DNA of 64,000 bases, from NCBI GenBank assembly GCA_009691765.1, contig SIAO01000010.1, positions 31,504 to 95,503 on the forward strand. The letters run 5' to 3'. Below the pieces are notes generated by a model that was not told the DNA's origin, made no database searches, and was given only the letters and a program-made list of their open reading frames with translations. The translations under genes and the position numbers were made by a program. Positions within the stretch are counted from its first letter, which is position 1. The number at the start of each line of letters is the position of its first letter. The stretch is from Planctomycetota bacterium. GTDB lineage: Bacteria; Planctomycetota; GCA-002687715. This document shows positions 48,428 through 59,066 of the stretch, one piece after another.

Positions 48428-49648
48428 ATGATTCCACGCAAGAACACCGTGTGTTGCTCCGTCGGCGGCGTTGCCGTCGGCGGCGGCCATCCGGTGGTCA
48501 TCCAGTCCATGACCAACACCGACACCGAGAACGCCGTCGCCACGGCGGAGCAAGTGGTGCAACTCGCCAAAGCGGGCTCGGAACTCGTACGCATTACAGT
48601 GAACACTTTGGCGGCTGCGCAGGCCGTCGATGAAGTGCGCAAGCGCGTGTGTGACGCTGGAGTCAACGTGCCGCTCGTCGGCGACTTCCATTTCAACGGG
48701 CACAAACTGCTGCGCGAAGTGCCGGAGTGCGCGAAGGCCTTGGCCAAATACCGCATCAACCCTGGCAATGTGGGCCGCGGCAGCAAGCACGACGAAAACT
48801 TCGTCACCATGGTGCAAGTCGCCATGGAGCACAACCGGCCCGTGCGCATCGGCGTGAACGGCGGTTCTCTGGACCCAGCACTGCTCGACGAACTGATGGA
48901 TGCCAACGCACGACTCCGCTCACCACGTGCGGCGGAGGCTGTGTTCAACGAAGCCATGGTGCTGAGCGCGCTGCGTTCCGCAGAACTCGCCGAAACAACC
49001 GGCCTCGCGCATGACGCCATCATCCTCTCGTGCAAACTCAGCCGCGTGCAAGACATGCTCGCTGTGTACCGCGACCTGTCGTTGCGTTGCGATTGGCCTT
49101 TGCATCTCGGTCTCACCGAAGCGGGCATGGGCGCGAAAGGCATTGTCGCCACCAGCGCTGCGTTGGCCGTGCTCTTGCAAGCCGGCATCGGCGACACCAT
49201 CCGCGCCAGCCTGACGCCCGAACCCGGCGGCGATCGCAGTCTCGAAGTGCGCGTGTGCCAGCAACTGTTGCAGAGCATGGGCATCCGTCCATTCATGCCG
49301 CAAGTGACAGCCTGCCCCGGCTGCGGCCGCACCACCAGCACCGTGTTTCAAGAATTGGCGCAGCGCATCGAGAAACACTTGAGCGCACGCATGGAACAGT
49401 GGAAGGGCGTGCACCCTGGAGTGGAAGAGTTGCAAGTGGCGGTGATGGGTTGCGTCGTGAATGGGCCTGGCGAAAGCCGCGCTGCGCATCTCGGCATCTC
49501 ACTGCCTGGCACAGGCGAAGTGCCGCGCGCGCCGGTCTATGTCGATGGAAAACTCGTCAAGACGCTGCACGGCCCCGCGCTTGCGGACGATTTTGTAGCG
49601 ATGGTGGACGCTTATGTTGCGCGTCGCTGGCCCGCTCGCACTGCGTGA
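48428..49648 (+). CDS. ispG: 4-hydroxy-3-methylbut-2-en-1-yl diphosphate synthase
   Basis: [80 protein letters not shown] (Fe-S cysteines). Confidence 0.95.
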   Translation: MIPRKNTVCCSVGGVAVGGGHPVVIQSMTNTDTENAVATAEQVVQLAKAGSELVRITVNTLAAAQAVDEVRKRVCDAGVNVPLVGDFHFNGHKLLREVPECAKALAKYRINPGNVGRGSKHDENFVTMVQVAMEHNRPVRIGVNGGSLDPALLDELMDANARLRSPRAAEAVFNEAMVLSALRSAELAETTGLAHDAIILSCKLSRVQDMLAVYRDLSLRCDWPLHLGLTEAGMGAKGIVATSAALAVLLQAGIGDTIRASLTPEPGGDRSLEVRVCQQLLQSMGIRPFMPQVTACPGCGRTTSTVFQELAQRIEKHLSARMEQWKGVHPGVEELQVAVMGCVVNGPGESRAAHLGISLPGTGEVPRAPVYVDGKLVKTLHGPALADDFVAMVDAYVARRWPARTA

Positions 49649-49665
49649 CACACGGCCGCGAGGCT

Positions 49666-51126
49666 TCAACCGCTGCGCAAGATCGGGCGGATCACTTCTC
49701 CAGCCACATCTGTCAAACGGTAATTGCGTCCGTTGTGAAAATACGTGAGCTTCGTGTGATCGAGCCCAACACAATGCAAAAGCGTGGCGTGCAAGTCGTT
49801 CACCGACACCGCGCCCTCCTCCGCTTTCCAACCAATGTCATCCGTCTCGCCGTGACTGACGCCACCCTTCACACCGCCGCCTGCCAACCACATCAAGAAA
49901 CCATCAGGATTGTGATCGCGCCCGCCGTTGGTGCCTTGGGACATGGGCATGCGCCCGAACTCGCCGCCCCAAACCACCAGCGTGCTGTCCAAGAGGCCGC
50001 GCTGCTTCAAGTCCGTGAGCAAGCCCGCGAAAGGCACATCGGTTTCTGCGCAATGCAAGTCGTGGTTTTCGCGCAAACCATAGTGTGCGTCCCAACTGTC
50101 TTGCTGGTGTCCGCCGCCTGAGTAGATCTGGATGAAGCGCACACCGCGTTCCACGAGCCTGCGCGCCACCAAACACTGCGTGCCCACCGTGCGCGTGCGT
50201 TCTTGATCGAGCCCGTACAACTGCTTCGTGGCTTCGCTCTCGCCGCCGAGGTCCGTCGCTTCAGGCGCCGCGCTCTGCATGGCGTACGCCAATTCGTAGC
50301 TGCGAATGCGCGCTTCAAGTTCAGCAGCAGCAGGATGCGCTTCGCCGTGAGCCTTGTTCAAGTCGTGCAACAAATCCAGTTGCGCTCGTTGCGCTTCTGC
50401 ACTGACGCCCTCAGGCCGCGCGAGATCCAAGATGGGCACGCCCTTCGAGCGAAAGGGCACACCCTGCAAGCTCGAGGGCAAGAAGCCGCTGCTCCAGTTT
50501 TGCGGACCACCGATGGGCCCACCACGCGGGTCGTACATCACCACGAAGCCGGGCAAGTTCTTTGCGCCAGTGCCAAGACCATATTGCACCCACGAACCAG
50601 CACTCGGAAAACCAACGCGCGACATGCCTGTGTTCAAGTGGAACAACGCAGGCGCATGATTGTTCGATTCGCAATGCACCGCCTTCAAGAAGGCCATGTC
50701 ATCGACGCACTTCGCGAGCGCCGGCTGCTTGTTGCTCACCCACTGGCCACACTGCCCGTGACGCGCAAACGTGTACGGCGAACGCATCAAGTTGCCGTTG
50801 TCTTTGAAAAATGTCTTGATGCCTTCAGGCGGCTTCTTGCCATGCAACGCATCGAGCTTCGGTTTGGGGTCGAACAAATCCATGGCGCTCGGGCCGCCAT
50901 AGAGGAACAACCAGATCACAGCCTTGGCCGGGCCCTGCAGTGGCGGCACGGCGACAGCGCCTTGCGTTGCCAATCGCAACCGCTCTTCGCCGAGAAGTGA
51001 ACCGAGCGCGAGCAAGCCGAGTCCCCCGCCGCTGCAACTCAGGAAATCGCGGCGTGACGGCGTGAAGTGACTCGGAGCATTCGCATCCAAGCGCAGCGTT
51101 GGGTCGTGTGGCGTTCGAGGCTGCAT
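49666..51126 (-). CDS. DUF1501 family protein
   Basis: TPSRRDFLSCSGGGLGLLALGSLL Tat-like leader; KAVIWLFLYGGPSAMDLFDPKP; WGGEFGRMPMSQGTNGGRDHNPDGF. Confidence 0.95.
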   Translation of the reverse strand: MQPRTPHDPTLRLDANAPSHFTPSRRDFLSCSGGGLGLLALGSLLGEERLRLATQGAVAVPPLQGPAKAVIWLFLYGGPSAMDLFDPKPKLDALHGKKPPEGIKTFFKDNGNLMRSPYTFARHGQCGQWVSNKQPALAKCVDDMAFLKAVHCESNNHAPALFHLNTGMSRVGFPSAGSWVQYGLGTGAKNLPGFVVMYDPRGGPIGGPQNWSSGFLPSSLQGVPFRSKGVPILDLARPEGVSAEAQRAQLDLLHDLNKAHGEAHPAAAELEARIRSYELAYAMQSAAPEATDLGGESEATKQLYGLDQERTRTVGTQCLVARRLVERGVRFIQIYSGGGHQQDSWDAHYGLRENHDLHCAETDVPFAGLLTDLKQRGLLDSTLVVWGGEFGRMPMSQGTNGGRDHNPDGFLMWLAGGGVKGGVSHGETDDIGWKAEEGAVSVNDLHATLLHCVGLDHTKLTYFHNGRNYRLTDVAGEVIRPILRSG

Positions 51127-51130
51127 AGTG

Positions 51131-53995
51131 TCACTCCACATACAGAAACGCATTGGCGCCGAAGAGCGCTTGGCACAAAGACGCGCGCAGCTCTGTGGCA
51201 GAACCCTCTGAGCGCAAGAATTCCAACGCACGCTGGCGCTCTGGCTCTGTGGGACTGCGTGCGAAAGCCATCAAGAACGCGCGCTCCACGAAGAGCGCCG
51301 CGTCCGCGCCGGCTTCACGTTCGACGCGTCGCGCAAACAAACGCGCTTGCTCGCGGATGAACTCGTTGTTCATCAGCGCCAGTGATTGCAGCGGTGTCAC
51401 GGTGGGCACACGCACCCCACAACTCGCTTGCGCGTCAGGTGCATCGAAGCACTCGAAAAAAGGAAAGCGCACCGAACGGCGCATGAACACATACACGCTG
51501 CGGCGCCATGTTTCGGGGCCATCCTTCACAGCCTTCGGCCATTTCTCGGTAGACCCTGTGGCGATAGCGTCGCTGTGCACCCACGGCTTCACGGCGGGGC
51601 CGCCCATGCGCAGATTTAGCGACGCTGACACTGCGAGCACACAATCGCGCAACGCTTCGCCGTCCAGACGCAACAAACGACGGTGCGAAAGCAAGGAGCC
51701 ATCCGAATCCTGCGCCGCGGCAGCCGTTGAAGGCGTGCCGCTCTGACGCCAAGCCATGCTGTTCGATAACAGGCGGTGGATGTGCTTCAGGCTCCAGTGG
51801 CTACGCACCAATTCCCCCGCCAGCCACTCCAGCAATTCAGGATGCGAAGGCCGCGCGCCTTGAAGACCAAAGTCGTTGGAGGTGGCCACGAGGCCCACAC
51901 CGAAATGCCATTGCCAAACGCGGTTCACCATGACGCGCGCTAGCAGCGCTCCTGCTCCATGCTCGGTGTCGGTGATCCACGCGGCCATGGCTGCACGACG
52001 CCCTGTGCTCTCCGCAACAACGCCGTTGCTCGGACGGCTGTCTTGCTTGGATGCGATTTGCTGCTGCATCCACAGTTCCGTTGCTCCGCCACCGGGCAAG
52101 ACACGCGGCAAAAGAAAAGCGATCTCTTCAACCTTGTCTTCAGGATTGCCACGCCGCAACAGCCAAGCCTTATCAGGTTGCGCAGAATGATCTTGGAAGT
52201 GCTGCACGCGCGCTGGGGCTCTTGGTGCAGATTCCTTGGTGCGTTCCAGTTTCGCCACCAAGGCATCACGCCGAGCAAGCTGTGCGTCGCTCAAACCAGC
52301 ATCGGGATCTGTAGCACGTCCTTCCAATGCCAGCTCGCGAGCACTGCGCGTCTTCAGACGGCTATGACGCACAGGGCGCACATCAATGAACTGCCCACCA
52401 GCGTCTTGCGTGCAAAACACCGCCAGCACATTGCTGCCTTGACGCAACTTCTCGCGCCCGAAATCTGTGACAGAGAGTTGCTTGTAATCCGTGCTGTAGC
52501 CGCGTGCATCGCCAGCCAGCGTTCCGTTCAAGTACACATGTACGCTGTCGTCGTGATGCGCCACGAGAGCGAGTTCTTCAGCAGGTCCATCCCACACGAA
52601 CGCGCGCCGCATCCAGATGCGCGCTCCGTTCCATTCCGTTCCGATGAGGGCCCCCGGCGTGCCTGCCGTACCGAAGCCACCGGGGCCAGTTTTCCACCCG
52701 CTGTCATCGAAGTCTGGCAACAACCATTCGGCGCTGGGTTCCTCGAAGGTGTAGCGCCACAGTTCTTCACCACCACGCGCGGTTGGATTCTGTGGACGTG
52801 CGCGAGCTTCTTCCAAATACGCGCGCAGCTCTTCGGTCTGAGATTTCACGGCCGCTTCATGCTTGGACACCGCGGCCGCATGCGCTTGCTCCAGGGCGGT
52901 CTCTGCAAACACTGATTCCACGCGCCGTGCTGTGACGAACGCAGCCAACATGCCGTAGTAATCCGCCGTCGGCAACGGATCGAACTTGTGATCGTGACAG
53001 CGCGCGCAGGCCATGCTGAGCCCAAGAAAAGCGCTACACGTGGTGGAGAGCACATCGTCGAGCTCGGTGTAGCGCGTGCCTTCATTCTCCTCGTTGGAAT
53101 TGACAGGCCCTGCTGCGAGGAAGCCTGTTGCTGCGCGCGCCCAGCGATTCGCAGGATCGAGCTCATCGCCCGCCAATTGCCAACGCACGAACTGATCGGC
53201 GGGCATGTCGTCATTGAAGGCCTTCACAACAAAGTCGCGATAGGGCCAAGCGTGCGCGCGCTCCTCATCGAACTCGTAGCCGTTGCTGTCGGCGTAGCGC
53301 GCCACATCCAACCAATGCCGCGCCATGCGTTCACCAAACTGCGGGCGAGCGAGCAAACGCTCGATCAGTTTCGGCCACGCCTGCGCGTCGGTGTCCGCTG
53401 CAAAGGCGAGCACTTCTTCTGGTGCAGGAGGCAATCCTGTGAGCAACAAGTGTGCGCGCCGCAGCAGCATGGTCGGCGGAGCTGGCGCTGCGAAGCTCAA
53501 CCCATTGCGCTGCAACTCGGCCAACAAAAAAGCATCCACCGGATTCTTCGCGGCAGTGTCCGGCGGTGGCTGCACCTTGCGCAGCGGGCCGAAAGACCAG
53601 AACGCGCGATCCTCGTCCGACACACTGCCCGGGTCGCGCGGCAAACGCGGCGCGGGGTCCATCGGTACGCCGGCAGCAACCCACGCTTCGAGGGCAGCAA
53701 TGCTCTCGGGTCCGAGCGCGTCTTCTTTGTAGGGCATGCGCGGCTGTTGCTCAGCGCGAACGCTGGCAAGCAGACGGCTGCTCTGTGGGGCTGCGAGATC
53801 CACCACTTGTCCATGCTTGCCCCCGCGCAACAAGGCTTCGCGACTGCTCAGATCCAAGCCGCCCCGCAGCTTTGCGGGCATATGACAACGCACGCAATGG
53901 CGTTCGATGACTGGCCGCGCGCGCTCCCAAAGCGCCGCAACTTGCGCCTGAGCAAGACTTGTGATGAAGAGCAGTGCAAGGCCAAGGTGCTTCAT
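51131..53995 (-). CDS. Planctomycete cytochrome (PSCyt1) DUF1549/DUF1553 protein
   Basis: CVRCHMPAKLRGGLDLSSREALLRGG (CxxCH); DARVNPVDAFLL-type region, DVARYADSNGYEFDEERAHAWPYRDFVVKAFNDDMPADQFVRWQLAGDEL; ALMNNEFIREQARLFA. Confidence 0.95.
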   Translation of the reverse strand: MKHLGLALLFITSLAQAQVAALWERARPVIERHCVRCHMPAKLRGGLDLSSREALLRGGKHGQVVDLAAPQSSRLLASVRAEQQPRMPYKEDALGPESIAALEAWVAAGVPMDPAPRLPRDPGSVSDEDRAFWSFGPLRKVQPPPDTAAKNPVDAFLLAELQRNGLSFAAPAPPTMLLRRAHLLLTGLPPAPEEVLAFAADTDAQAWPKLIERLLARPQFGERMARHWLDVARYADSNGYEFDEERAHAWPYRDFVVKAFNDDMPADQFVRWQLAGDELDPANRWARAATGFLAAGPVNSNEENEGTRYTELDDVLSTTCSAFLGLSMACARCHDHKFDPLPTADYYGMLAAFVTARRVESVFAETALEQAHAAAVSKHEAAVKSQTEELRAYLEEARARPQNPTARGGEELWRYTFEEPSAEWLLPDFDDSGWKTGPGGFGTAGTPGALIGTEWNGARIWMRRAFVWDGPAEELALVAHHDDSVHVYLNGTLAGDARGYSTDYKQLSVTDFGREKLRQGSNVLAVFCTQDAGGQFIDVRPVRHSRLKTRSARELALEGRATDPDAGLSDAQLARRDALVAKLERTKESAPRAPARVQHFQDHSAQPDKAWLLRRGNPEDKVEEIAFLLPRVLPGGGATELWMQQQIASKQDSRPSNGVVAESTGRRAAMAAWITDTEHGAGALLARVMVNRVWQWHFGVGLVATSNDFGLQGARPSHPELLEWLAGELVRSHWSLKHIHRLLSNSMAWRQSGTPSTAAAAQDSDGSLLSHRRLLRLDGEALRDCVLAVSASLNLRMGGPAVKPWVHSDAIATGSTEKWPKAVKDGPETWRRSVYVFMRRSVRFPFFECFDAPDAQASCGVRVPTVTPLQSLALMNNEFIREQARLFARRVEREAGADAALFVERAFLMAFARSPTEPERQRALEFLRSEGSATELRASLCQALFGANAFLYVE

Positions 53996-54154
53996 AGGGT
54001 CGCAATCGCGATTCTACAGAGCCAGCCTTGCAAGCGGTGGTCGCATGGTTTTCACAGCCCCATCATATTTCCTTGACGCAAGCACGCCCCGTAGGCCATG
54101 ATCCCAAAGTATCCACCACGCCTTCCAAGACGATTTCCCCACGGAGACGCTTTT

Positions 54155-55183
54155 ATGCGCACCTTGAACCTAAGCGTTTGTCTATTCGTACTCGCCGCAT
54201 CCCTCTCAGCACAGGGCGGCGTCATGACCCAACTGACGAACAACACCGTGGTCACGCCCGGCATGGTCACATGCAATACCGGTGCTACGCCGCCGCAATA
54301 CCACGTGCAAAACAGCTTCTGGCGCGCCTTCAGTCCGTCAGCGATGGGCATCAACCTGCCGATCGATGTCACCTGCATCACCTACGGTGTGGAGTTCGCC
54401 CTCGCAGGCGCTTTGGCAGCACCAGCGCTGCAGCAACCCATCGAGATCCGCCTACGCAAGGGCACCAACATGACGGCCGCACAGTTCCCAGGCACCGTCC
54501 CCGCCATCACGCACACACAGTTGATCTCACAAGGCGACATCAACGGTGCTGCCAATAAGATCATCACTCGCGGGATGGCCACCACGGTCACTGTGAATCC
54601 AAACGACCTATTGGTGGTGGAGCTCTATCTGCCGGACGGTCTGGCTGGACAAAACGTATTGTTCCCGGGTTCCAACAACCTCGGTCAAACTTCGCCCGGT
54701 TACTTGTCCGCTCCCGGCTGCGGGATAACCGTGCCCACGCCATTCGCAGGCATCGGATTCCCCAACGTGCACCTGCTGCTGGATGTGCACTATGTGTTCA
54801 CGGGCGCGACGATTCCTCCTGTGATCACGGCCACCGCGGTTCCCAGCAGTGCCAACCCGGGCTTCACCGACCTCACTCTGTTCAACACCAATCTCATGCC
54901 GGGACACGAGATTTGGAACATCTATAGCTGGCAGCCCTGCCCCGGTGGCACCGGCACTGGCGCATTCCTTGGTCTCTGCTTCCTAAGCTTGGGCGATGTC
55001 TTGCCTCAACTCACCACGCCGCTTGGGTTCGCGCCTTTCCATTTCTTGGCGGACAACTGCGCCATGACCTTTGGGCCTTTCCCTATCCCCAGCGGAATCA
55101 TCATTGAAGTGGTCACCGTGGACTACAACTCCATGACTGCAACGCTCAATGGGTTCTCGCCCGCCATTCAGATCATTCTCTGA
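54155..55183 (+). CDS. Secreted hypothetical protein
   Basis: Signal peptide MRTLNLSVCLFVLAASLSAQ; beta-rich secreted architecture. Confidence 0.7.
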   Translation: MRTLNLSVCLFVLAASLSAQGGVMTQLTNNTVVTPGMVTCNTGATPPQYHVQNSFWRAFSPSAMGINLPIDVTCITYGVEFALAGALAAPALQQPIEIRLRKGTNMTAAQFPGTVPAITHTQLISQGDINGAANKIITRGMATTVTVNPNDLLVVELYLPDGLAGQNVLFPGSNNLGQTSPGYLSAPGCGITVPTPFAGIGFPNVHLLLDVHYVFTGATIPPVITATAVPSSANPGFTDLTLFNTNLMPGHEIWNIYSWQPCPGGTGTGAFLGLCFLSLGDVLPQLTTPLGFAPFHFLADNCAMTFGPFPIPSGIIIEVVTVDYNSMTATLNGFSPAIQIIL

Positions 55184-55218
55184 CGAGATCTCGTGGCGCT
55201 CAGAGCGCGTGGCAGCCT

Positions 55219-56775
55219 ATGATGGGCCCCATGCGCTCTGCCTGCTTTTGCGCCCTGCTTTTTCTTGCCGCTGCGTTGCCCGCCCAATGGAACCCGCAAG
55301 TCGGCCAGTGGAGCAAGACCTCCCCTGACGATGTGCGCATCATGACTTGGAATGTGCAGGACGGGCTGTGCTCGACCAACACCAAGCAGTCTGGAGCCAA
55401 CAACTGGACGGCGCTCGCGCGCATCGTTGCGGCACTCAAACCAGATGTATTGATCTTGCAGGAGTGCGCCGACAACAGCGGCAACGGAACCGGCAGCGGC
55501 ATGGACAGCGTGGCCAACATGACGACCACGCTCAACCTGTTCCTGCATGGCGGCACAGACACGTTCACGGCAGGGAGCCCGGCAGTCAGCGCCTATGTGC
55601 AGCTCTACGCACCCGGCTACGACCTGCCGTACATTTTCGTCAGCACCTCCAACGACAACTACAACCGCAACATCATTTTGTCGCGCTGGGCGTTTACCGA
55701 CTTGAATGGCGACACGAAATCCACGCAGAGCGACATTCCCAGTGTGACAGCGCACCTGTACGCCGGTGGTGGCACGGGCGGCATTCGCGGATTCATGTTT
55801 GCCGAGATTAGTCTGCCCAACGCCAACTACGCAGGTGACTTAGTTGTAGGCAACGCACACTTGAAAGCTGGCGGCACCGCCGCGGACCACACACAACGAG
55901 TGAATGCCGCGTGCAACGTGGCGTACTACATCGATCACATGCTGAATGGCGCAGGCACGGGATTGCCAGACCCCTTCGCGAAGATCGCCGATGCGCCCGC
56001 CGCGACGAGCATTCTGAATCCCAACACGGCCGTGGTGCTTGGCGGCGACTGGAACGAGGATGAAGTGACCAACGGAACCGTAGGCCCAGCGACATGGCTC
56101 ACGGAAGCACTCACCCCAGACAGCGCGAGCGGCAGCGACGGGACTGATCGCAATCGCACCGATATGCTGCTCGATGGTGCGCAAGATGTATTCACGGGCA
56201 GCACTGTCACTGGGTTCGGCAGCAAATACGATTACCTCGCCTATCAAGACAGCGTGGCGGCACGGCGGCGAGCGCTCGTGTTCAACGCAGCCAGCCTGAA
56301 TGGAGCCTCCATTCCGCCGGCACTGATCGGTTACCCCGGCACCATCTCTTCCATGAGCAACACCGCCTCAGATCACCGTCCCGTGATCATGGACCTCATC
56401 TTGCCGCGGCCGCTCGCCTGCAACACTGCGGCCCTCGATCTCGGCTTCGCCAAGCTCGGTGGCAATCTGCTGTTCCCGCGCTTCGCCGCCTGTGGCTCCA
56501 CTGCTGTTGGAGCGCCTGTCACCCTCGCGCTCACCGATGCTGCACCCGCAGCACTCATCTATGTGGGCATCGGATCAAGCTCTGGCTTCCTGAACATCGC
56601 CGGCGGCACCGTCTTGCCGACGCCACTGAGCGTGCTCGGCCCATTCCTCACCGACGCCATCGGCGCCTTCAGCATCACAATTCCCAACGCCGCAGGCAGC
56701 GCCGTAGTGCAGTGGGCCATCGTTGACCCGGGCGCGACCTTCAGCCTCGCCTTCTCCAACGGCCTCAGTTTTTAG
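55219..56775 (+). CDS. Secreted endonuclease/exonuclease/phosphatase-family protein
   Basis: Signal peptide; VRIMTWNVQDGL, DVLILQECADNS, VLGGDWNEDEVTNG, SDHRPVIMDLIL. Confidence 0.88.
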   Translation: MMGPMRSACFCALLFLAAALPAQWNPQVGQWSKTSPDDVRIMTWNVQDGLCSTNTKQSGANNWTALARIVAALKPDVLILQECADNSGNGTGSGMDSVANMTTTLNLFLHGGTDTFTAGSPAVSAYVQLYAPGYDLPYIFVSTSNDNYNRNIILSRWAFTDLNGDTKSTQSDIPSVTAHLYAGGGTGGIRGFMFAEISLPNANYAGDLVVGNAHLKAGGTAADHTQRVNAACNVAYYIDHMLNGAGTGLPDPFAKIADAPAATSILNPNTAVVLGGDWNEDEVTNGTVGPATWLTEALTPDSASGSDGTDRNRTDMLLDGAQDVFTGSTVTGFGSKYDYLAYQDSVAARRRALVFNAASLNGASIPPALIGYPGTISSMSNTASDHRPVIMDLILPRPLACNTAALDLGFAKLGGNLLFPRFAACGSTAVGAPVTLALTDAAPAALIYVGIGSSSGFLNIAGGTVLPTPLSVLGPFLTDAIGAFSITIPNAAGSAVVQWAIVDPGATFSLAFSNGLSF

Positions 56776-56954
56776 AGCCAAGGCGCGTCGAATGACCAAG
56801 GCTGCAACTCAATGCTGTGAGTGAGGTAGCTCTGGGTTGTAGGTCTTGCCCGCAATCGTCACGCGCAACGCCGCGCCATCGAGCACGTAGACGACGAGCG
56901 GCCTGTCAAGACAAATGCCTCGAAGACAACACCGCGACTTTTATAGAACGACAA

Positions 56955-56986
56955 CGCGGGCGCAACCCTTTGAGGTTGCACCCGCG
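56955..56986 (-). terminator. Intrinsic-terminator-like hairpin
   Basis: CGCGGGcGCAACC-CTTTGA-GGTTGCaCCCGCG (12 bp plus one mismatch); on the minus strand followed by TTGTCGTTCTATAAAA. Confidence 0.6.
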
Positions 56987-57005
56987 GCGCGTGAACCGAG
57001 TTTGC

Positions 57006-57263
57006 TCAGAACACTTGCAGCGAAGCGACATTGCTCGTGCAGAATGTGAGGGTCGGCAGAGTGCCGCCGCCAAGTCCTCCGCCAGTGAAGGACGGGAAGC
57101 CGATGGCCACCGACTGACACTGCAGTGTCATGCTGGGAATGGTTGGCAGAGTTGTGCCAGCAGGAGCCGCGACAAGAACCATGCTGCCGGCAGGTGCGCC
57201 GGACACAGCGATGGTCACGGTCTGTCCAAAGTTGACAGCGCAAGTGACGGGCGCAAGCATCAT
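57006..57263 (-). CDS. Short secreted-protein C-terminal-like ORF (possible remnant)
   Basis: 85 aa VTIAVSGAPAGSMVLVAAPAGTTLPTIPSMTLQCQSVAIG, resembling C-terminal beta domains of secreted proteins in this window; no signal peptide. Confidence 0.4.
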   Translation of the reverse strand: MMLAPVTCAVNFGQTVTIAVSGAPAGSMVLVAAPAGTTLPTIPSMTLQCQSVAIGFPSFTGGGLGGGTLPTLTFCTSNVASLQVF

Positions 57264-57342
57264 CCATATTCATGGCGCCTTGTGTCAAGAAAATCTGAAT
57301 GGTCGGGTTGCGCCAAACGCGAGGCACCCGCATCAAGCCGTG

Positions 57343-59010
57343 CTATCCCTTGAGCTTGCGGTACTTGGCGGCGCTGGAATCAGTCTTGCCGCCGCGTTCT
57401 TCCGCGAGACGCTCCACATAGGCGCCGTAGTCGCCCTCGAACAAACGAACCTTGCCGTCGCCTTCGAAAGCAAGAATGTGCGTGGCGAGTCGATTGAGGA
57501 AATACCGATCGTGGGAAACCACCACCGCACAGCCCGGGAACTCCTGCAGTGCCTCTTCAAGGATGCGCAGCGTTTCCACATCCAAGTCGTTCGTGGGCTC
57601 GTCCAACAGCAACACATTGCCGCCGCGCCGCAGCAACTTCGCCATCTGAATACGGTTGCGTTGCCCACCGCTGCATTCGCCCACCAGCTTCTGCTGGTCG
57701 GTGCCTCGGAAATTGAAGCGCGCGACATAGGCGCGTGAGTTCACTTCGCGCTTGCCAATCATCATCAGGTCTTTGCCGCCAGTGATTTCCTGAAACACCG
57801 TGTTTGCGGGATCCAGCGTGTCGCGCATCTGATCCACATAGCAAAGGTCGACGGTGCTGCCGATGGACACACCGCCTTCGTCCGGCTTCTCTTGCCCCGC
57901 GATCATCCGCAACACCGTTGTCTTGCCAGTGCCGTTTTTGCCGATGACACCCACCACTGCGCCGGGCGGAATGTCGATGCTCAAGTCCTTCACCAATTGG
58001 TTGTCGCCATAGCTCTTGCTGACATTGTTGAAGGTGATGACGCGATCGCCGAGGCGTTGGCCATGCGGAATCACGAGCTCGATAGAGCCCTCGCGCACTT
58101 CGCTCTCACGCGCTTCCAGCTGTTCATAGTTGCGGATGCGCGCCTTGTTCTTCGCCACGCGTGCCCGCGGCGACTGCCGAATCCACTCCAGCTCGCGCTC
58201 AATCATGCGCCGCACACCATCGTCAGCACGCTCTTCCACGCGCAACCGTTCTGCGCGCTTGCGCAGGTACTCCGAGTAGTTGCCTTCATAGGGCGTGGCA
58301 CGGCCACGATCCAGCTCCAACATCCAACCCACCACGTTGTCCAAGAAGTAGCGATCGTGCGTGATCAAGATCACGCAGCCCGGATACTCCTTCAGGTGTT
58401 GTTCCAACCACGCCACGGTGTCGGCATCGAGATGGTTGGTGGGCTCATCGAGCAACAACACATCGGGTTGCTCCATCAGCACTTTGCACAAAGCCACGCG
58501 GCGCTGCTCGCCGCCGGACAACTTGGTGACATCGGCATCGCCGGGCGGCAGATTGAGCGCGTGCATGGCCAGATCCAGTTCGCGGTCCAGCTCCCACGCA
58601 TTGCGCGCGTCGATGCGGTCCTGCACGCGGGAGAGTTCCTCCATCACGCGCTCCATTTCGCCCTGCGTGAGTTCGGTCGCGAGCTTTTCGTTCAGTTGCT
58701 CCCAATGGTGCAACAAGTCGCGCACCGGCTTCACCGCTTGCTCGAGATTACCGCGCACGTCCAGCGTTGGGTCCAGCTTCGGTTCTTGAGGCACGTAACC
58801 CACCGTGCACCCTTCGGCGAGCTGCGCGAAGCCCTCGTACTGCTTGTCCAAGCCGCTCATGATGCGCAGCAAACTGCTCTTGCCCGCGCCGTTATGGCCG
58901 ATGACGCCGATCTTCGCCCCCGGCACAAAGGCCAGAGTGATATCGCGCAACACCTGTTGGCGGTCGTAGCTCTTGTTCAATTCCCGCAACACATAGACGT
59001 ATTCAGCCAT
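57343..59010 (-). CDS. ettA: ABC-F protein, energy-dependent translational throttle EttA-like
   Basis: MAEYVYVLRELNKSYDRQQVLRDITLAFVPGAKIGVIGHNGAGKSSLLRIMSGLDKQYEG; two Walker A motifs, LSGGEQRRVALCKVL and CSGGQRNRIQMAKLL signatures. Confidence 0.95.
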   Translation of the reverse strand: MAEYVYVLRELNKSYDRQQVLRDITLAFVPGAKIGVIGHNGAGKSSLLRIMSGLDKQYEGFAQLAEGCTVGYVPQEPKLDPTLDVRGNLEQAVKPVRDLLHHWEQLNEKLATELTQGEMERVMEELSRVQDRIDARNAWELDRELDLAMHALNLPPGDADVTKLSGGEQRRVALCKVLMEQPDVLLLDEPTNHLDADTVAWLEQHLKEYPGCVILITHDRYFLDNVVGWMLELDRGRATPYEGNYSEYLRKRAERLRVEERADDGVRRMIERELEWIRQSPRARVAKNKARIRNYEQLEARESEVREGSIELVIPHGQRLGDRVITFNNVSKSYGDNQLVKDLSIDIPPGAVVGVIGKNGTGKTTVLRMIAGQEKPDEGGVSIGSTVDLCYVDQMRDTLDPANTVFQEITGGKDLMMIGKREVNSRAYVARFNFRGTDQQKLVGECSGGQRNRIQMAKLLRRGGNVLLLDEPTNDLDVETLRILEEALQEFPGCAVVVSHDRYFLNRLATHILAFEGDGKVRLFEGDYGAYVERLAEERGGKTDSSAAKYRKLKG

Positions 59011-59066
59011 GCGGCGACGATAGCGCGAGAGCGCCGTGCCGAAAGCGCGTGCTACTCTCGCGCGCC

